Origin: Mesorhabditis belari | Taxonomy: Eukaryota > Nematoda > Chromadorea > Rhabditida > Rhabditidae | Length of the DNA stretch: 64,000 bases | Direction of reading: 5' to 3' | NCBI GenBank assembly: GCA_958450365.1 | Contig: CAUEEP010000759.1 | Location: 1,002,001 to 1,066,000 of the forward strand | Shown: piece by piece, positions 22,316-34,513 of the stretch | Numbering within the stretch: position 1 is the stretch's first letter | Layout: each line of letters starts with the position of its first letter | The notes under the pieces: model-generated | Database searches by the model: none | What the model was told of the DNA's origin: nothing | Seen by the model: the letters and a program-made list of their open reading frames with translations, nothing else | Program-made: the position numbers and the translations under genes

Positions 22316-23158
22316 CTTGTACCTCAAGTTTTCTCAAGTTGATCTCAAAACATCAAAATGGGGTTTGTTTTCGAAAACAAAAGCAATTCACTTTTCCCCC
22401 AGATGGATTTCTGTGTGTCATTTTTGGTGATGATTCAGTCAAAATTCCCTTTATCGAATCGAATGCCCTTGTGGGAAAAGTGAAAGAAGAAAAAGGAAGA
22501 AGAAAAAAGAAAGAAATCAAGAGAAAGAAGTGATGATCATTTGATGAGATAACGATGTCCAAATGGGAATGCATCCGATCGGGGAAACGGAGGGGAAAAG
22601 GATGGGCAAGGGAAAAAAGTGGCGCTTCGTTCCGTTTTTGTCAATTACTGATTTCAAAACATTTGCATTCACTGGCCTTTCGCATTTCTATTCCAATCGT
22701 TTCTTTCCTTTCAAATCAATTTCAAATTTCATTTTTCCTTTATTTGTCATGGTTTATTTTTGTTTTTTTTGACAAAGCGCCGACCTATTTGATTCACGAC
22801 CTTAATTAGCGTTGCAGCGGTCCGTTCCTGAGTTTTTGTTGCAGCGATTATTCGCTGTAGAAGTTTCGAATGGGTTAAACACTGTTTTTTTATCTTATTC
22901 AAAGACTTTGAATCTGTTTTTCTTTGTTTCTTTCTTTGCTTAAGCTTTATTTGTCATTATTTTTCATTTCATTTCATTCATTAAGCTAATATTCGGTAAA
23001 AGTTGGTTGAAATCTTCTTTGCATTGATGTTGCTTGAATCTTTGTTTTTCATTAAACTCGGGAGTGGGACAAATGCGAGCTTTTTTTCTCAAATTTGCGA
23101 ATTTTGCGGATTTGAGAAAATTGTCGAAATCGGTTCACGGGGAGCCGAGATCCAGCGT
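22316..23158. other. No gene; lone MITE family C terminus at 23061
   Basis: The only recognisable element is GGGAGTGGGACAAATGCGAG near 23061, matching the terminus of the element at 14798-15313. The right partner is absent and the (GACA)n array follows. Short frames at 22339-22533 and 22555-22809 are not recognised. Confidence 0.5.
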
Positions 23159-23430
23159 GTGACGGTAAGACAGACGGATAGACAGACAGACAAACGGACA
23201 GGCAGACGGATAGACGGACAGACAAACGGACAGGCAGACGGACAGACAGACAGACAAACGGACAGGCAGACGGACAGACGGACAGACAAACGGACAGGCA
23301 GACGGATAGACGGACAGACGGACAGACAAGCGGATAGACAGACAGACAGACAGAGAAACGGACAGACAGACAAACGGACGGGCAGACAGACAGACATACA
23401 GACAGACGGACGGACCGACAAACGGACTAT
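23159..23430. repeat. GACA/GACG tetranucleotide-type array
   Basis: Mixed GACAGACGGACAGACAAACG units. A complementary-strand array of CTGTCTGTCTGTCCG lies at 29655-29765. Both give spurious open frames. Confidence 0.95.
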
Positions 23431-23639
23431 ATATTTTTAAATAAAAATCCAATTTACTTTTCATTGTTCAAAATAGATTCTGTTCAAAAGAAATAGTTCT
23501 GCCATTGCTTAAAAATCTAGCTCCCATTGTGACCTAATTCTTCGCAAAATTTGCAACGATTGCGATTGAGGTCATCTGAAACTTTTTCAAGGGTTCTCAT
23601 GGTTTTCACGGAAATGGTATCTCATGAGGAAAACAAAAT

Positions 23640-23985
23640 GCTTTCTTTTTCTTTCTTTTTTCTTTCTTTTCTTTCTTTCTTTCTTTTCTTCTTTTCTTCC
23701 CTTTTTCTTTCTTTTTTCTTTCTTTTTCAGACATCATTTGGATGCCCATTGAAACACGGTTTTTGTGGGGGCAATTCAAAGAATTTTTCCCTCACCTTGT
23801 GGATGGAAGGCGAACGAGGACATCGCTCAAAAACCAGCATTTTAACGCAAACCCAATTGACATCTTTTATGGGGTTTCATATAGAGAAAAGGCAAAAACA
23901 AAGACTGAAGAAAGGAGGAGAAAAACTTTTGCTTATGTTGGAATCGATCTGTTGAATCGAGAGTTGTTTCTGGACTCAGAACTCT
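23640..23985 (+). other. Uncertain open frame after a polypyrimidine tract
   Basis: A CTTT-rich tract (23640-23727) ends in TTTTTCAG, which would be a good acceptor, and two frames remain open after it, one to 23955 and one to 23985. Neither peptide (for example FKEFFPHLVDGRR) is recognised and no donor or partner exon could be matched. It could be a terminal exon of an unknown gene or chance. Confidence 0.2.
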
Positions 23986-24029
23986 AGCATAAACAAGGCC
24001 TAGAACAGTTTTACACGGATTTTTGCAAT

Positions 24030-24122
24030 GTAATTCGAATTAGGCTTGGTTTAGGCTTGATTTAGGCTGATTTAGGCTTGGTTTAGGCTTGATTTAAGCT
24101 TGGTTTAGGCTTGATTCAGGTC
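24030..24122. repeat. Degenerate TTAGGC-like repeat
   Basis: About seven units of TTTAGGCTTGGT/TTTAGGCTTGAT, a dodecamer built around the telomere-like TTAGGC core. Confidence 0.7.
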
Positions 24123-24710
24123 AAAAATTCCAAGTCAAATCAAATTTCTGGACTCTGATGATGCGATTCATTTGCTGATTTGCTATTTTCATTTTTTAAT
24201 TGAAGTTTTACAGATGAATGCAGATTGAGTTTCAAATTTTACCATTCTTCGATGAACTTTGCAAGTGCAATTCCATTTGGTTGTGTCAAGCTTAAGTATT
24301 AAATACTTTATTTGAACTTTGGTAATCTAATTTTGATTAGCCATTTTCCAGAATCTTGAGGCATCTTAAGGCAATCTTAAGGGATCTTAAGGCATCCAGA
24401 TTGAAATCTGTACGTTTTAGCTGAGCAAAATTTTTATGTGCAACTGTTTTTGTTTAAAATTTTTGCTAAAAAATCACAAGTACAGCCTTTCTATTTATTT
24501 CTAGAGAATCTTTAAAAAAAAATTAGTGATTTAACCTCTCATTGTCGGTTGGAATAGGCGGAAATGTTTCAAATTTCAAATTGTTCAAATTAAACCCTTC
24601 ATTTGTTCATTTTCCTGTACAGTGTCCATTGATTTTCTCCAAATGCTAAAATCCGAATCAAGCTCGCTATCAAGTTGAGAATGAGTAAGGCATAATGCGG
24701 CAATGGAAAG

Positions 24711-24817
24711 TCTAGCTGTAGCTCATTGGTTGAGCTGTCGCTGTAGCCGAAACAGAGCGTTCGGTTGGTAAGCGGCCGGTAAGCGAGAGATCGCGAGTTC
24801 GAATCCCGACGCCGACC
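24711..24817 (+). other. tRNA-like sequence with A and B boxes
   Basis: A-box-like TGTAGCTCATTGGTTGAGC at 24718-24736 and a good B box GAGTTCGAATCCC at 24795-24807, then CGACGCCGACCA. The distance between boxes is longer than in a simple tRNA and the ends do not pair as an acceptor stem. A SINE head, or less likely an intron-bearing tRNA, are the options. Confidence 0.45.
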
Positions 24818-26403
24818 ATGTTTTGTATTCCTAGCTTCAATCAATACTGGCGATCAATCAATCAATGCTAAAACAATCAATACTTCAATCAATATCAATT
24901 AAATCAATCAATAATAATCAATTCTTTTATCTGATTGCCGTATTGTCGGATTGTCTCAAGATGCTTCAATTGGTTAAAAGGTTTGGTCTTCTTCTTGATG
25001 GGACTTCTTGAAATCATCGATTCGATCTTGAAACCATCGATTCGATCTTGAAATCGATTTAAGAACTCAATTCTCCTGCTGCTCGCGATTCTCCTCTCAA
25101 TTCTACCAATTCTCCTCTCAATTCTCCTCCTTGAGAACGCAATTCTCCTGCTGCTCGCGCGTTTTTCATGTTTCCACCTTGCTGTTTTGTTCCACCTTGT
25201 TTCCCATGTTTGTCTTTCGACTTTGCTTCTTCTGAACGAGCCTAAAAAGAAATATTATTTCAATTTTAGAAAGAAAAGTGATTAAAAAAGGTTATTGTTA
25301 AAAGATATTGTTAAAAGTTAAAGTAAAGTAAAGAAAGTAAAGTAAAGAAAGTAAAAGTTCATTGAAATTACTTTCTTTTCTAGTAGAAGGATTTCTATGA
25401 AAGAATCTTTTTTATGCTAGCTGGGTTAAAAGTCTATTTTTAAAATATTTCATGAAAAAGATTAGCATTAATTTTTAGATTAGACTTTTATAGTTCCTAG
25501 GTAGCAACTTGAATTATTGTTTGAGTCATTGTTTGAGTCATTGTTTGAGTTATTGTTTGGATTTATGCACTACGATTCTACGTAAGATTTTAGCTTTGTA
25601 TAGCATTTTGTATAGCATTTTGTATAGCATTTTGTATAGCATTTTGTATAGCATTTTGTAGAGCATTTTGTATAGCAATTGAACTTGATATTTGTCTAAC
25701 TCATGTTTCAAATTTTCTCATATCTCTACGCTTTTTTCATCAACAGTAATCTTCGCAAATTTTTGCAAATAGCAATCTTTCAGCTTTCAGCTTTCAGCAA
25801 TCTTTTACTCTCAACAGCACAAAAATGGGCCTCTCATTGGCAATCGGGAGAAGGGTGGGAATGATGATGACGTCGTGGGCCGGTGATGACGATGAAGGGG
25901 AGAAGCTGGGGAGAAGCTGGAGAAAATCGGGAAGCTGGAGAAAAGAGAAGCTGGAGAAAATGGGAAAAAGACAAGATGAGACCAGTCTTATTTGGCAGAA
26001 GCTCTCTCTTTTGCTCTCTCTCTTTGCTCTCTCTTTTTGCAATAGCATGGTCTAGGTCCCGCGCGCATCCGCCCGGAAAAGAGTCAGCTAATTAGAGAGA
26101 GGGAAAAGAAAAGGGGAGAAGAAAAGGGGAAAAGAAGAAGGGGAGAAGAAGAAGGGGAATTTCTGGGAAGATTTCTGTGGTTATGCTGCCTTTCCCTTTA
26201 CCATCTTTGCTTTTTTTCGGGAAAGCTTGGGAGATGGCCATGACGCTTCACTAGGGGAATCCCCTTTTTCAGCTCTTCCGCTTGATGCGCATGCAGACTG
26301 ACCATTCCCCAACTTGGCCTAGTGGATTCATTTCGTTTTTGAGATCAAGATTTCTTTTGAATTTAGAATTTAGAAGATTTATTTAATTAACTACTTTCAT
26401 TTA
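24818..26403. other. No gene; short tandem repeats
   Basis: Contains AATCAATCAAT tracts (24840-24920), CTCAATTCTCCTC repeats (25060-25150), a GTTTGAGTCATT repeat (25515-25560), and a 12-bp GCATTTTGTATA array (25598-25675). A GC-richer patch with GAGAAGCTGG repeats lies at 25820-26170. No exon is supported. Confidence 0.5.
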
Positions 26404-26677
26404 CCGTAAATACTGTAATAGTACCCCACCCCATAATGACGGTGCGCAGTGTTGCGTAGTCTAGCTTTGAACGAGTTTTTCTCGACACTGGTTTATGCTA
26501 CAATGCGCGCTTAGGTATCAAAAAATAGCTGAAATTCAGGGCTATTTTTTGATACCAAAGACGCATTTTTTGAAAGTACGGGCGCTTTGAAAAAAAATGA
26601 ATTACTAAAAAACGACTAAAACTTTTGCGACTACGCGACTGTACGAGCGGGGTGGGGTACTATTACAGTATTTACGG
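26404..26677. mobile_element. MITE family A, copy 3 (short form)
   Basis: TA-flanked, with CCGTAAATACTGTAATAGTA termini. At about 274 bases it has one palindromic block, whereas the longer copies at 602 and 16104 have two. Confidence 0.88.
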
Positions 26678-26814
26678 TAAGAAGTTGGCTTGCTCCCGAA
26701 TCAATCATGCGACTTCCCTTTTGCGAAGCCTAGACATACATATTTTTGCCGTCACATTGATTGTTTAATTAAAATTTATTCTTTATCATCAAAAAGAAGC
26801 TTCAATTGAACTTG

Positions 26815-27765
26815 TTAAATATGTTATCAATTAAAAGCTTCAGAGCAGAATTTCCCAATCTAGATTACCGGCAAAGTTCGACCTTTATTATGCCTAAATT
26901 TGAAACATTAACTTCCCAAAAATCCTATCACTGCCAAAGAAAGACCTTTTAGTTTCAAATTTGCCTTATTTGCCTTATAAAAGTTAACAATAGTTAATAA
27001 TTATGGAAAACTTGTAGTTTAAAACCAACCTCAAATCGATTTGACAATTGGAAGTCGAGTTATAGAGTAAAATAGAGAAGTCCCCAAACTCCGACTCTCT
27101 AGACATCTATCTTGACTTTGACCCTAATTTTCTATATGTTTTTATCGGTAAGTCTACAAATCAGATTCTAGATTTCTTGAGTCAAATTTAATGTAGATTC
27201 GAATAAAAGAAATCAGGAGTTGATTGAATTTCTAGACCTGGAGTTATGGACCATTTAATTGGATCGACTCTTCTAAGTGGATAGTCTGACTTTGACAGAG
27301 ATTTTCTCTATGTTTTTACACTAAAGTGTATTAAATCACTTATGGTTTTCTATAACCAAATTTCCGGAGGATCATTTTAAAACCAACCTCAAGTCGATTT
27401 GACAATTGGAAGTCGAGTTATAGAGTAAAATAGAGAAGTCCCCAAACTCCGACTCTCTACCCCTAGACAAATCTCTAGGGGGTAGACGGTTGTCTCAACT
27501 TTGACACTAATTTTCTCGATGTTTTTATCGGTAAGTCTACAAGACAATTGAGCGATTACTTGTTAAAAATGTTATCAATCAAAGCTTCAGATCCAAATCC
27601 CCTAATCTAGATTACCGGCAAAGTTTGACCTTTATTATCACTAAATTTGAAACATTAACTTCCCAAAAATCCAATCACTGCTAAAGAAAGATCTTTTAGT
27701 TTCCAATTTGCCTTATTTGCCTTATAAAAAGTTAACAATAGTTAATAAGTATGGGAAACTTGTAG
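26815..27765. repeat. Nested direct duplication, about 745 bp period
   Basis: 26815-27022 (GCTTCAGAGCAGAATTTCCC ... GTAGTT) recurs at 27558-27765. Between them a second segment (AAACCAACCTCAAATCGATT ... CTCTCTA) occurs at 27018-27110 and 27378-27460. All copies have the same orientation. No coding content is seen. Confidence 0.85.
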
Positions 27766-27867
27766 TTAATCGTTTTTATTACACTAGATTTATTAGATTG
27801 ACTCTTGCATCCATCATTTCATCTAAATAAATGAATCACAAACTACCAAAAAACAAATTGTTCTTTC

Positions 27868-28770
27868 GTAGCCGATTATGAATGAATTTTTTTGTTAATT
27901 CCCTTTAATGTATGAGGACAATATTATATCATCCTGTAGTCTCATAATATCATTATGTGAACCGAAAATGTACTCTAGCTCTTTCTAGGTGGCTCTAGAA
28001 AAGCTTAAACCAGATAGTTTCTAAGCAAAAACAAGATTAATTAGATCAAATTTAGAAAAACTTGTAGCTGTTGAGAAGCGTGATAGAGGTAGCCAGGAAT
28101 TAACTCTAAAAGAAAGCTTTAGATGGGCTTTTATTTGAAACAAGGTTTTTTTTGTTATTTTGTTACATTATCATTATATGTGTCGTAGCTGATTATGAAT
28201 GAAATTTTTTGGTAAATCTTTCTAGTAGAGCAACCCTTTATGAGGACAATATTATATCATCCTGTAGCGAATTCAATTCTCCGTCGATTGGTACCAAATT
28301 TGTGAGTTTAGGTTAAAAATTACCGGCGCTACAACGTTTCATTCAGACCCCCGTAGCCGATTATGAATGAGTGGGTCTAGGAGCGTCCAACCATCAAGTA
28401 TTTGGTATCATTCAACGCAGAATCATTGATAATTATGTTAAATTTTTAAAATTAGCGAGATTTGATAAAAAGAAAAAAAATTAGAGCAAAAAAACTGTTT
28501 GTTCAAGAGGAAACTTTGAAGCCCCATAATTTTTTTCTTTTTATCCAACCTTTCTAATTTAAAAAATTTAACATAATTATTAATGATTCTGCGCCGAATG
28601 ATACCAAATACCTGCTCCTTAGACCCACTCATTCGCTCCTAGACCAACTCATTCGCTCCTAGACCAACTCATTCGCTCCTAGACCAACTCATTCGCTCCT
28701 AGACCCACTCATTCGCTCCTAGACCCACTCATTCGCTCCTAGACCAACTCATTCATAATCGGCTACGACA
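27868..28770. mobile_element. Ginger-like termini (CGTAGCCGATTATGAATGA) and inverted-repeat element
   Basis: TCGTAGCCGATTATGAATGA at 27868, a variant at 28182, and a full inverted pair at 28351 and 28770. In the latter the right end reads TCGGCTACGACA, matching the TGTCGTAGCCGATT ends at 52072 and 57484. The inverted element 28351-28770 has long arms (GGTATCATTC..CGCAGAATCA). Its right arm contains six to seven units of CATTCGCTCCTAGACCAACT (28620-28750). No ORF. Confidence 0.65.
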
Positions 28771-29654
28771 GTTCGAAATTTTGATTGTAGATCTAACTTT
28801 TTATGCGCTAACTAATCTAATTAATCAAGTTCAAGCTTTAATCTGAATTGTTAATCAATCGGTAAAGCCTTTTTGATTGTTAATCAACCAATAAAGCAAT
28901 ATTTTAACAAGCATTTTATTACTCAATACTCGTAACTCAATTTATAATAATATTTTCGAAAATTTCAAGCTCAAGAATTGGTGAAAAAAAGTTGTGTACA
29001 ACTTTAGGCACAGCTCACGAGTTCTCGATTACTAGGGGTCCCTGTTTTGGAGTTAACGGAGTCCAAAAGTTGTGAGCTTTCTTCAACCGATCACTCCCTT
29101 TTTGCCCCAGCTTGGGCCGGTGGCTTTGTTGACTCAAAAAGTCCACGGGTTGAGGGGTGGCCGACTGGCGGCAGCCCCTCCAGTTTTCTCTGAAAAAAAA
29201 AGCTTGCCTTTCTTTTTCCTTCAATTTCCCTTCTTCAGTCTCTCCAGTCCTCAACCCTGCCCCCCCTTTTTTGCCCCTTTTTGCCCGTTTCCCTTTTTCC
29301 AACCAACCCCCGCCTGCCGACTCACCTAACATGGGCTGAGACAGAGAAACGGGGTACTGTAATGGCAAGTTTTAGGATTTTAAGATTTCATTGGTATTGT
29401 TGAGCATTTGTTTTCGTTTTTAAATGGATAACCGTAAGGTTAACCTTAGAAATTTGCCTCTAATATCTGCTAAAGAAACATTTACTTTGGAAACTTTCAC
29501 TTCATCAAAGGAACTTGACTTCAACTCAATCTTCAAAGCTTCCAAAGTCAAAAACAGTTCTTAATGCTATGAAGTTAACAGTTCTTTATCTTATTAATGT
29601 TCTAATGTTATTCTTAATGGTGTTAAATGATATCTACTATATATAAAGGGACTA
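28771..29654. other. No gene assigned
   Basis: AT-rich, then a GC-richer patch at 29010-29350 with open frames on both strands and no recognised domain. It could be regulatory or untranslated DNA; the sequence does not decide. Confidence 0.3.
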
Positions 29655-29765
29655 AGATGTCTGTCTGTTTGTCTGTTTGTCTGTCTGTCTGTCCGTCCGT
29701 CTGTCTGTCTGTCCGCCTGTCTGTCTGTCTGTCTATCTATCTGTCTGTCTATCTGCCTGTCGGTC
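29655..29765. repeat. CTGT/CTGTCCG tetranucleotide array
   Basis: (CTGT)n with CCGT and CTAT variants, the complement of the type seen at 23159-23430. Confidence 0.95.
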
Positions 29766-29906
29766 TGTGCGCGTTGCTCTTCAGCCCCCAGAGGACCGTT
29801 TCAAATGACTTGTAGTTATTTGAAATTATTTTGGCTTCTTTTCCTTATTTTGGCACAACTTTCATCTAGTTGTGCAACATGTTTTTAAATTTTGAAAAAA
29901 CCCAAA

Positions 29907-30050
29907 GTGCCGAGACGCGGGCTGGAGTCGAACCCGGGTCGTGTGGGCTAGAGACTGCGCCATCTACTAGAGCATGGCCGGGTGGTTAACGCGCGTTTCT
30001 CTCAAAAGAACGGAAGAGAGAGGTTGTGGGTTTGACTCCTCTCGCTGCCA
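29907..30050. other. Two divergent, overlapping tRNA-like sequences
   Basis: On minus (29907-29977), an A-box-like AGTAGATGGCGCAG and a B box GGGTTCGACTCC. On plus (29970-30050), the class-II-like start ATGGCCGGGTGGTTAACGCG and the B box GGGTTTGACTCC, ending CTCGCTGCCA. The two share their 5' edges. Neither has a paired acceptor stem, so both look like SINE heads or tRNA relics and not tRNA genes. Confidence 0.5.
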
Positions 30051-31134
30051 ATTCTTTTGCTTTTTCCTCCAAAAAAAATTCTTGAAATTTTTCTTTTCAA
30101 GAGCCAAGATTAAGAGCTTCAATATTTTATATAATATGCTACACATTAGGGTTGAGCTTGGCGCTTGGGAGCTTCTAAAAGACAAACCTCTAAAAGAAGC
30201 TACTCTAAATTCTGAAAACCCTGTTCAAGCTACAGTTAAATCTCTTTAAGCACACACACACACACACAAACTTTTCCCCAATTGGTTCACGGGGATCTGT
30301 GCCTCTTTCTCTCTTCTCCATTTTCATTTCTTCATTTCCCGAAAAGAGAAAAGTTTTCATTTTTCCCATCCTCGGCGATTTCTCTTCTTTCTTTCTTTTT
30401 TTTTGCTTCTCTTCGATTCCTTTTCCCTTTGCCATCGTCACGGGGGCAATCGAGAGGTTTTCCTAGGTCTCAGAGTCTTTCCCTGTACCCCCTTCCAATC
30501 CCTTCACTCCTCCCCATGACGGGGCATGTCACCTCCATTCCACTCAACCCCCGCCTCGTTTTGGCAGGCTGGAAAAGCGATACAGTACTCTCTTCAACCC
30601 CTTTCAGTCTCTCTACACAAATCCGGATACTTGTCCAATGCTGGGTTCAGGCTTTCTTGAGGCTTTCAAATTGTTCGGCAGACTCTTTTATATTATCATT
30701 TTCTATTCTTTTGAAACTCTTCCCATTACTCATTTTGATAATTTGAACTTAGGAAATGGTCCAGCATCACTCTTTAATGATTCAAGCAATCAATTCAATC
30801 AAAATCAATCAATCAATCAATCAAAATCCAGCATCACTCTTTAATGATTCAAGCAATCAATTCCACAAATATAACAATCAGGAAAGTGATTTAAAGTCGA
30901 TAAAATTAGAATTTTAAAGACTTTAAAGCCGATAAAATTAAAATTCGATAAACTTTAGAACATAAAGATCAAGATATAACAATATTGAAATCGAAGGTTT
31001 GACCGAGTTTCCTTTTTTTATATTAAAACAATTTAGCAGCATTACTTGTGATCTTTGTTTCGTTATCTTGTCCAACTTGAAACTTTCCTTTTGTAAGCGT
31101 AACTGCAATCAATATAATCAATATTAACCTATCC
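30051..31134. other. No gene assigned
   Basis: A (CA)n run at 30249-30268 and a pyrimidine-rich stretch with a 154-codon open frame (30282-30746) that has no recognisable domain and overlaps an opposite frame. CAATCAAT repeats lie at 30783-30860. Confidence 0.35.
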
Positions 31135-31312
31135 AGCAACTCCACAACTCCAGTAACTCCAGTAACTCCAGTAACTCCGGCAACTCTAGCAACTCCAGCA
31201 GCTCCAGCAACTCCAGCAACTCCAGTAACTCCAGTAACTCCAGTAACTCCAGTAACTCCAGTAACTCCAGTATCTCCAGTAACTCCAGTAACTCCAGTAA
31301 CTTCCAATCTGT
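31135..31312. repeat. 9-bp repeat (CTCCAGTAA)n
   Basis: About 20 units of CTCCAGTAA/CTCCAGCAA. The minus frame reads as a collagen-like GVT GVT pattern, which is an artefact of the repeat. Confidence 0.93.
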
Positions 31313-32729
31313 TCACATAATCAATATTATGCTATCCAGAAAGTCTTTTCATTCTTTTCATACTGGGAAATTGAACAATAAACACTTTTAAAGCTATAGG
31401 CTTAAAGCAAGCTATAGGTGAATTGGTGAATTTCTTATTTTCAACTCCAGTAACTTCCAATTTGTTCACATAATCAATATTATATGATCAAATCAAAACG
31501 GAAGTATGAAAAGGAATGAAAAGGAATGAAAAGACTCTGTACAAGTCGAAGAAGTTGTGCTAATTTAACTCAAATTTATAATCTTTAGAGAAAAAGCATC
31601 CCTTTTAAGCTTTCCTCATCGCAAATTATTACACTTTCCTAAAAAGTCCCAATCCCAGGATCCCCCAGCGGCTTGGTTGTACATTGATCACCAAGAAAGG
31701 GGAGATATTTCCGAGAAAAACGCAGAAAGCCCTTCTCTGCGTGCCATTTACGATGAACAGATGCTCTTCCCGCTCTTTTTAAGTCTCATCACCACATCTG
31801 ATCGATCTATAAAGGGATCTAGCAATGGGAAACTATAGATGGGGATTAGAAGTGGATCACTTTGATCTTAAGCTTGATCTTAAGATCAAGATCAAGCTTG
31901 AGATCAAGCTTAAGATCAAGCTCCAGATCAAGCTCAAGATCAAGCTCAAGATCAAGCTTAAGCTCTAGCTTAAGCTCTAACTTAAGCTCTAGCTTAAGCT
32001 CTGATCAAGATCAAGCTTCAAAGCTGAGCCGTAGGATTTAAAGTGCTTCCTATTTGTGTTCATATCGATTTTTTAATTAAATACATTTGTCTGATCTGAT
32101 CGATACCGGTACCAATGAAAGTCAATTTCTAGACTGCCGATCGGACTGAAACTTGGGGAAACATCGTTTTTAGTTGTTTTATGGGATTTCTGAGTGTTTC
32201 AGACCGATCGGAGGCAGGTTTTTTGCCAAATTCGATAAATTTTGCGCAAGTTTCAATCTAAGCTCCTTGAATCAGTGTCTTTAAAACAATTTGATGAGGT
32301 TTTAAGTTTCGATTAGTCAAGAACAGTTAACAAGAACAGTTAGCAGTTAACAACAACAGTTAGAAGTTAACAACAACAGTTAGAAGTTAACAAGAACAGT
32401 TAACAGTTAACAAGAACAGTTAGCAGTTAACTTACTAGTAAAACATCAATTCTTACAACAAAAATTAACAGTTTAACTTTAAATTCAATGTTTAGGCTCA
32501 TTCAAAACAACTCCTTTTTTGCAAAAGCTTTTAACCGTAATTTGAAACTTTTAAAATTCTTCTTTATTCTAATATTCTAAGATTCTTCTTAACTTTAAAT
32601 CATTTAAAGAAACAAGATGACCAGTATTTACAATTCTCTGATCATTTTTGGAAATGAAAAGATTTTTCTGATCTTTTTGCTAGAGGGAGAGTCTGCTCCC
32701 TTCTTCTCACCACCAAAAAGAGATGTGTA
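31313..32729. other. No gene; AAGATCAAGCT and TTAACAACAACAG repeats
   Basis: AAGATCAAGCTT-type repeats at 31865-32020 and AGTTAACAAGAACAGTTA repeats at 32322-32435. No exon supported. Confidence 0.5.
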
Positions 32730-33135
32730 ATTCGCTACCTTTACGGGGAAGGGATTACACCGCCAAAGCCCATCCCCACCCCAGAATGCCCACTTCTCTT
32801 TTTGATCTTAATATCCATATCGAGCTTTGATCTTGATCCATAAACGTTTTACGTTTTGGAAACGTTTTGCCTTTTGGAAACGTTTTGCCTTTTGGAAACG
32901 TTTTGCCTTTTGGAAACGTTTTGCCTTTTTGGAAACGTTTTGCCTTTTGGAAACGTTTTGCCTTTTGGAAACGTTTTGCCTTTTGGAAACGTTTTACTTC
33001 GCTACCTTTACGGGGAAGGATTACACCGCCAATGCCCATCCCCACCCCAGAATGCCCACTTCTCTTTTTGATCTTAATATCCATATCGAGCTTTGATCTT
33101 GATCCATAAAGTTTTACGTTTTGGAAACGTTTGAC
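32730..33135. repeat. Direct repeat pair around an 18-bp minisatellite
   Basis: A block of about 130 bp (TTCGCTACCTTTACGGGGAA ... GATCCATAAA) occurs at 32730-32845 and 32998-33112. Between them lie about eight units of CGTTTTGCCTTTTGGAAA. The second block is again followed by the start of the same 18-bp repeat, so the whole composite unit is duplicated. Confidence 0.85.
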
Positions 33136-34384
33136 TTTTGGAAACGTTTTGGCCTTTTGAAAACTTTTTTTACCTTTTGGAAACGTTATTATCAAGGTCA
33201 AATGTTTGTTTTAATGTTTGTTTTAAAGTTTATTTTAACTTCAAAGCCATTTAGCTTTCATTTAGCTTAGTTGTGCTTAGTTGTTTAGTTGATTTTAACA
33301 CAATTTCTCGAATTTTAACACAATTTCTCAATTCACAACTAAATTTTATTACTAAAGCAAGATTTTATTCAAAAATCTAATCATTTTTGCATATAATCAT
33401 CTTGTTTTTTCAATTTCAAGATCCAATTGAAAGCTAAATCGAGTCTGACAATGAATCCAGTCATCTGACATCTGACAATAAGTCAATTTATAACTTTTCA
33501 AATAAAGGAAACCTTTTTTGCTTTTTCTACTAACTAACTAAACATCTTGTCAATCCAATCGCTGTTTTAAAGGTCACCTTTTTTGGATTCTTTGTGCTGT
33601 CTTTCACCTTTTCTTTTTCGACTTTTCTTTTCTCATTGACTTTCTTTTCATTTTCCTTGAACACATGTGCCTATCCTAGGGCTTTTAGTAAAAAGTTTTC
33701 CTTTAAATTTTGCCTTTGGCTTTAGCTTTGGCTTTGCCTTTGGCTTTGCCTTTGGCTTTAGCTTTGGCTTTGCCTTTGCCTTTAGCTTTGGCTTTGCCTT
33801 TAGCTTTGGCTTTAGCTTTAACGCGATTTAGCTTTTTAGATAGATTCAGCTAATTTCTTTTAGTAAATGTATTTGTTTTGAATCTTTTCAAGAAAAAAAA
33901 CTTATTTCAAAGTGAATATGGTTAAATGGATCGCTTATAAAGCTAATTTCAGCAAAGAGTGCGTTCTGTAGTGCATCCTCATGCAATTTCTCAATAACAA
34001 AACTAAGTAAATGTTTAATAATGTTAAATGTTCATGATTAGCCCAATTCTTTATTTAAAAAAGGGCTTAATAATTAGCAAAATACAATCGGAATTTAATT
34101 TTTCATTGCGATTTTGATTTGATTTGGGTTAGTTTCTCCAAAAAAAAAGCCGATTTTCAATAATTTTTTTCTAAGCACTGGTTAATGCTAAAAATCTGTG
34201 TTATATCTCAAAAAAATGCCCTATTTTTCTAGTTTAATTTGATTCCTAAGCGAACAAAAACAAACGTACTGGTGTCAAGATATGAGCGTTTGTTTGAGAG
34301 TAAATTTAGACTACGCGACGCTCCTTATAGAGGGCTATTCTATTCGAGTTTTTATGTATGTATGTTTTAATATAAATAAGGAAA
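33136..34384. repeat. GGCTTT hexamer array (33705-33830); otherwise no gene
   Basis: The hexamer GGCTTT (with TAGCTT and TGCCTT variants) fills 33705-33830. It differs by one base from the telomere-like GGCTTA. The rest is AT-rich with no exon recognised. Confidence 0.6.
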
Positions 34385-34430
34385 GCTCTAGTAAGTCAAG
34401 TAAGTAAGTAAGTAAGTAAGTTAGTGAGTG

Positions 34431-34500
<70 letters not shown>
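34385..34500. repeat. (GTAA)n microsatellite
   Basis: About 27 tandem copies of TAAG/GTAA with one interruption (TTAGTGAG). Confidence 0.97.

Positions 34501-34513
<13 letters not shown>

Noticed and set aside
30282..30746. 154-codon plus frame in pyrimidine-rich DNA
   Set aside because: No family landmark, low-complexity start, overlapping opposite frame; kept only as unassigned sequence.
31023..31316. Collagen-like GVT repeat frame on minus
   Set aside because: It is the translation of a 9-bp CTCCAGTAA repeat.
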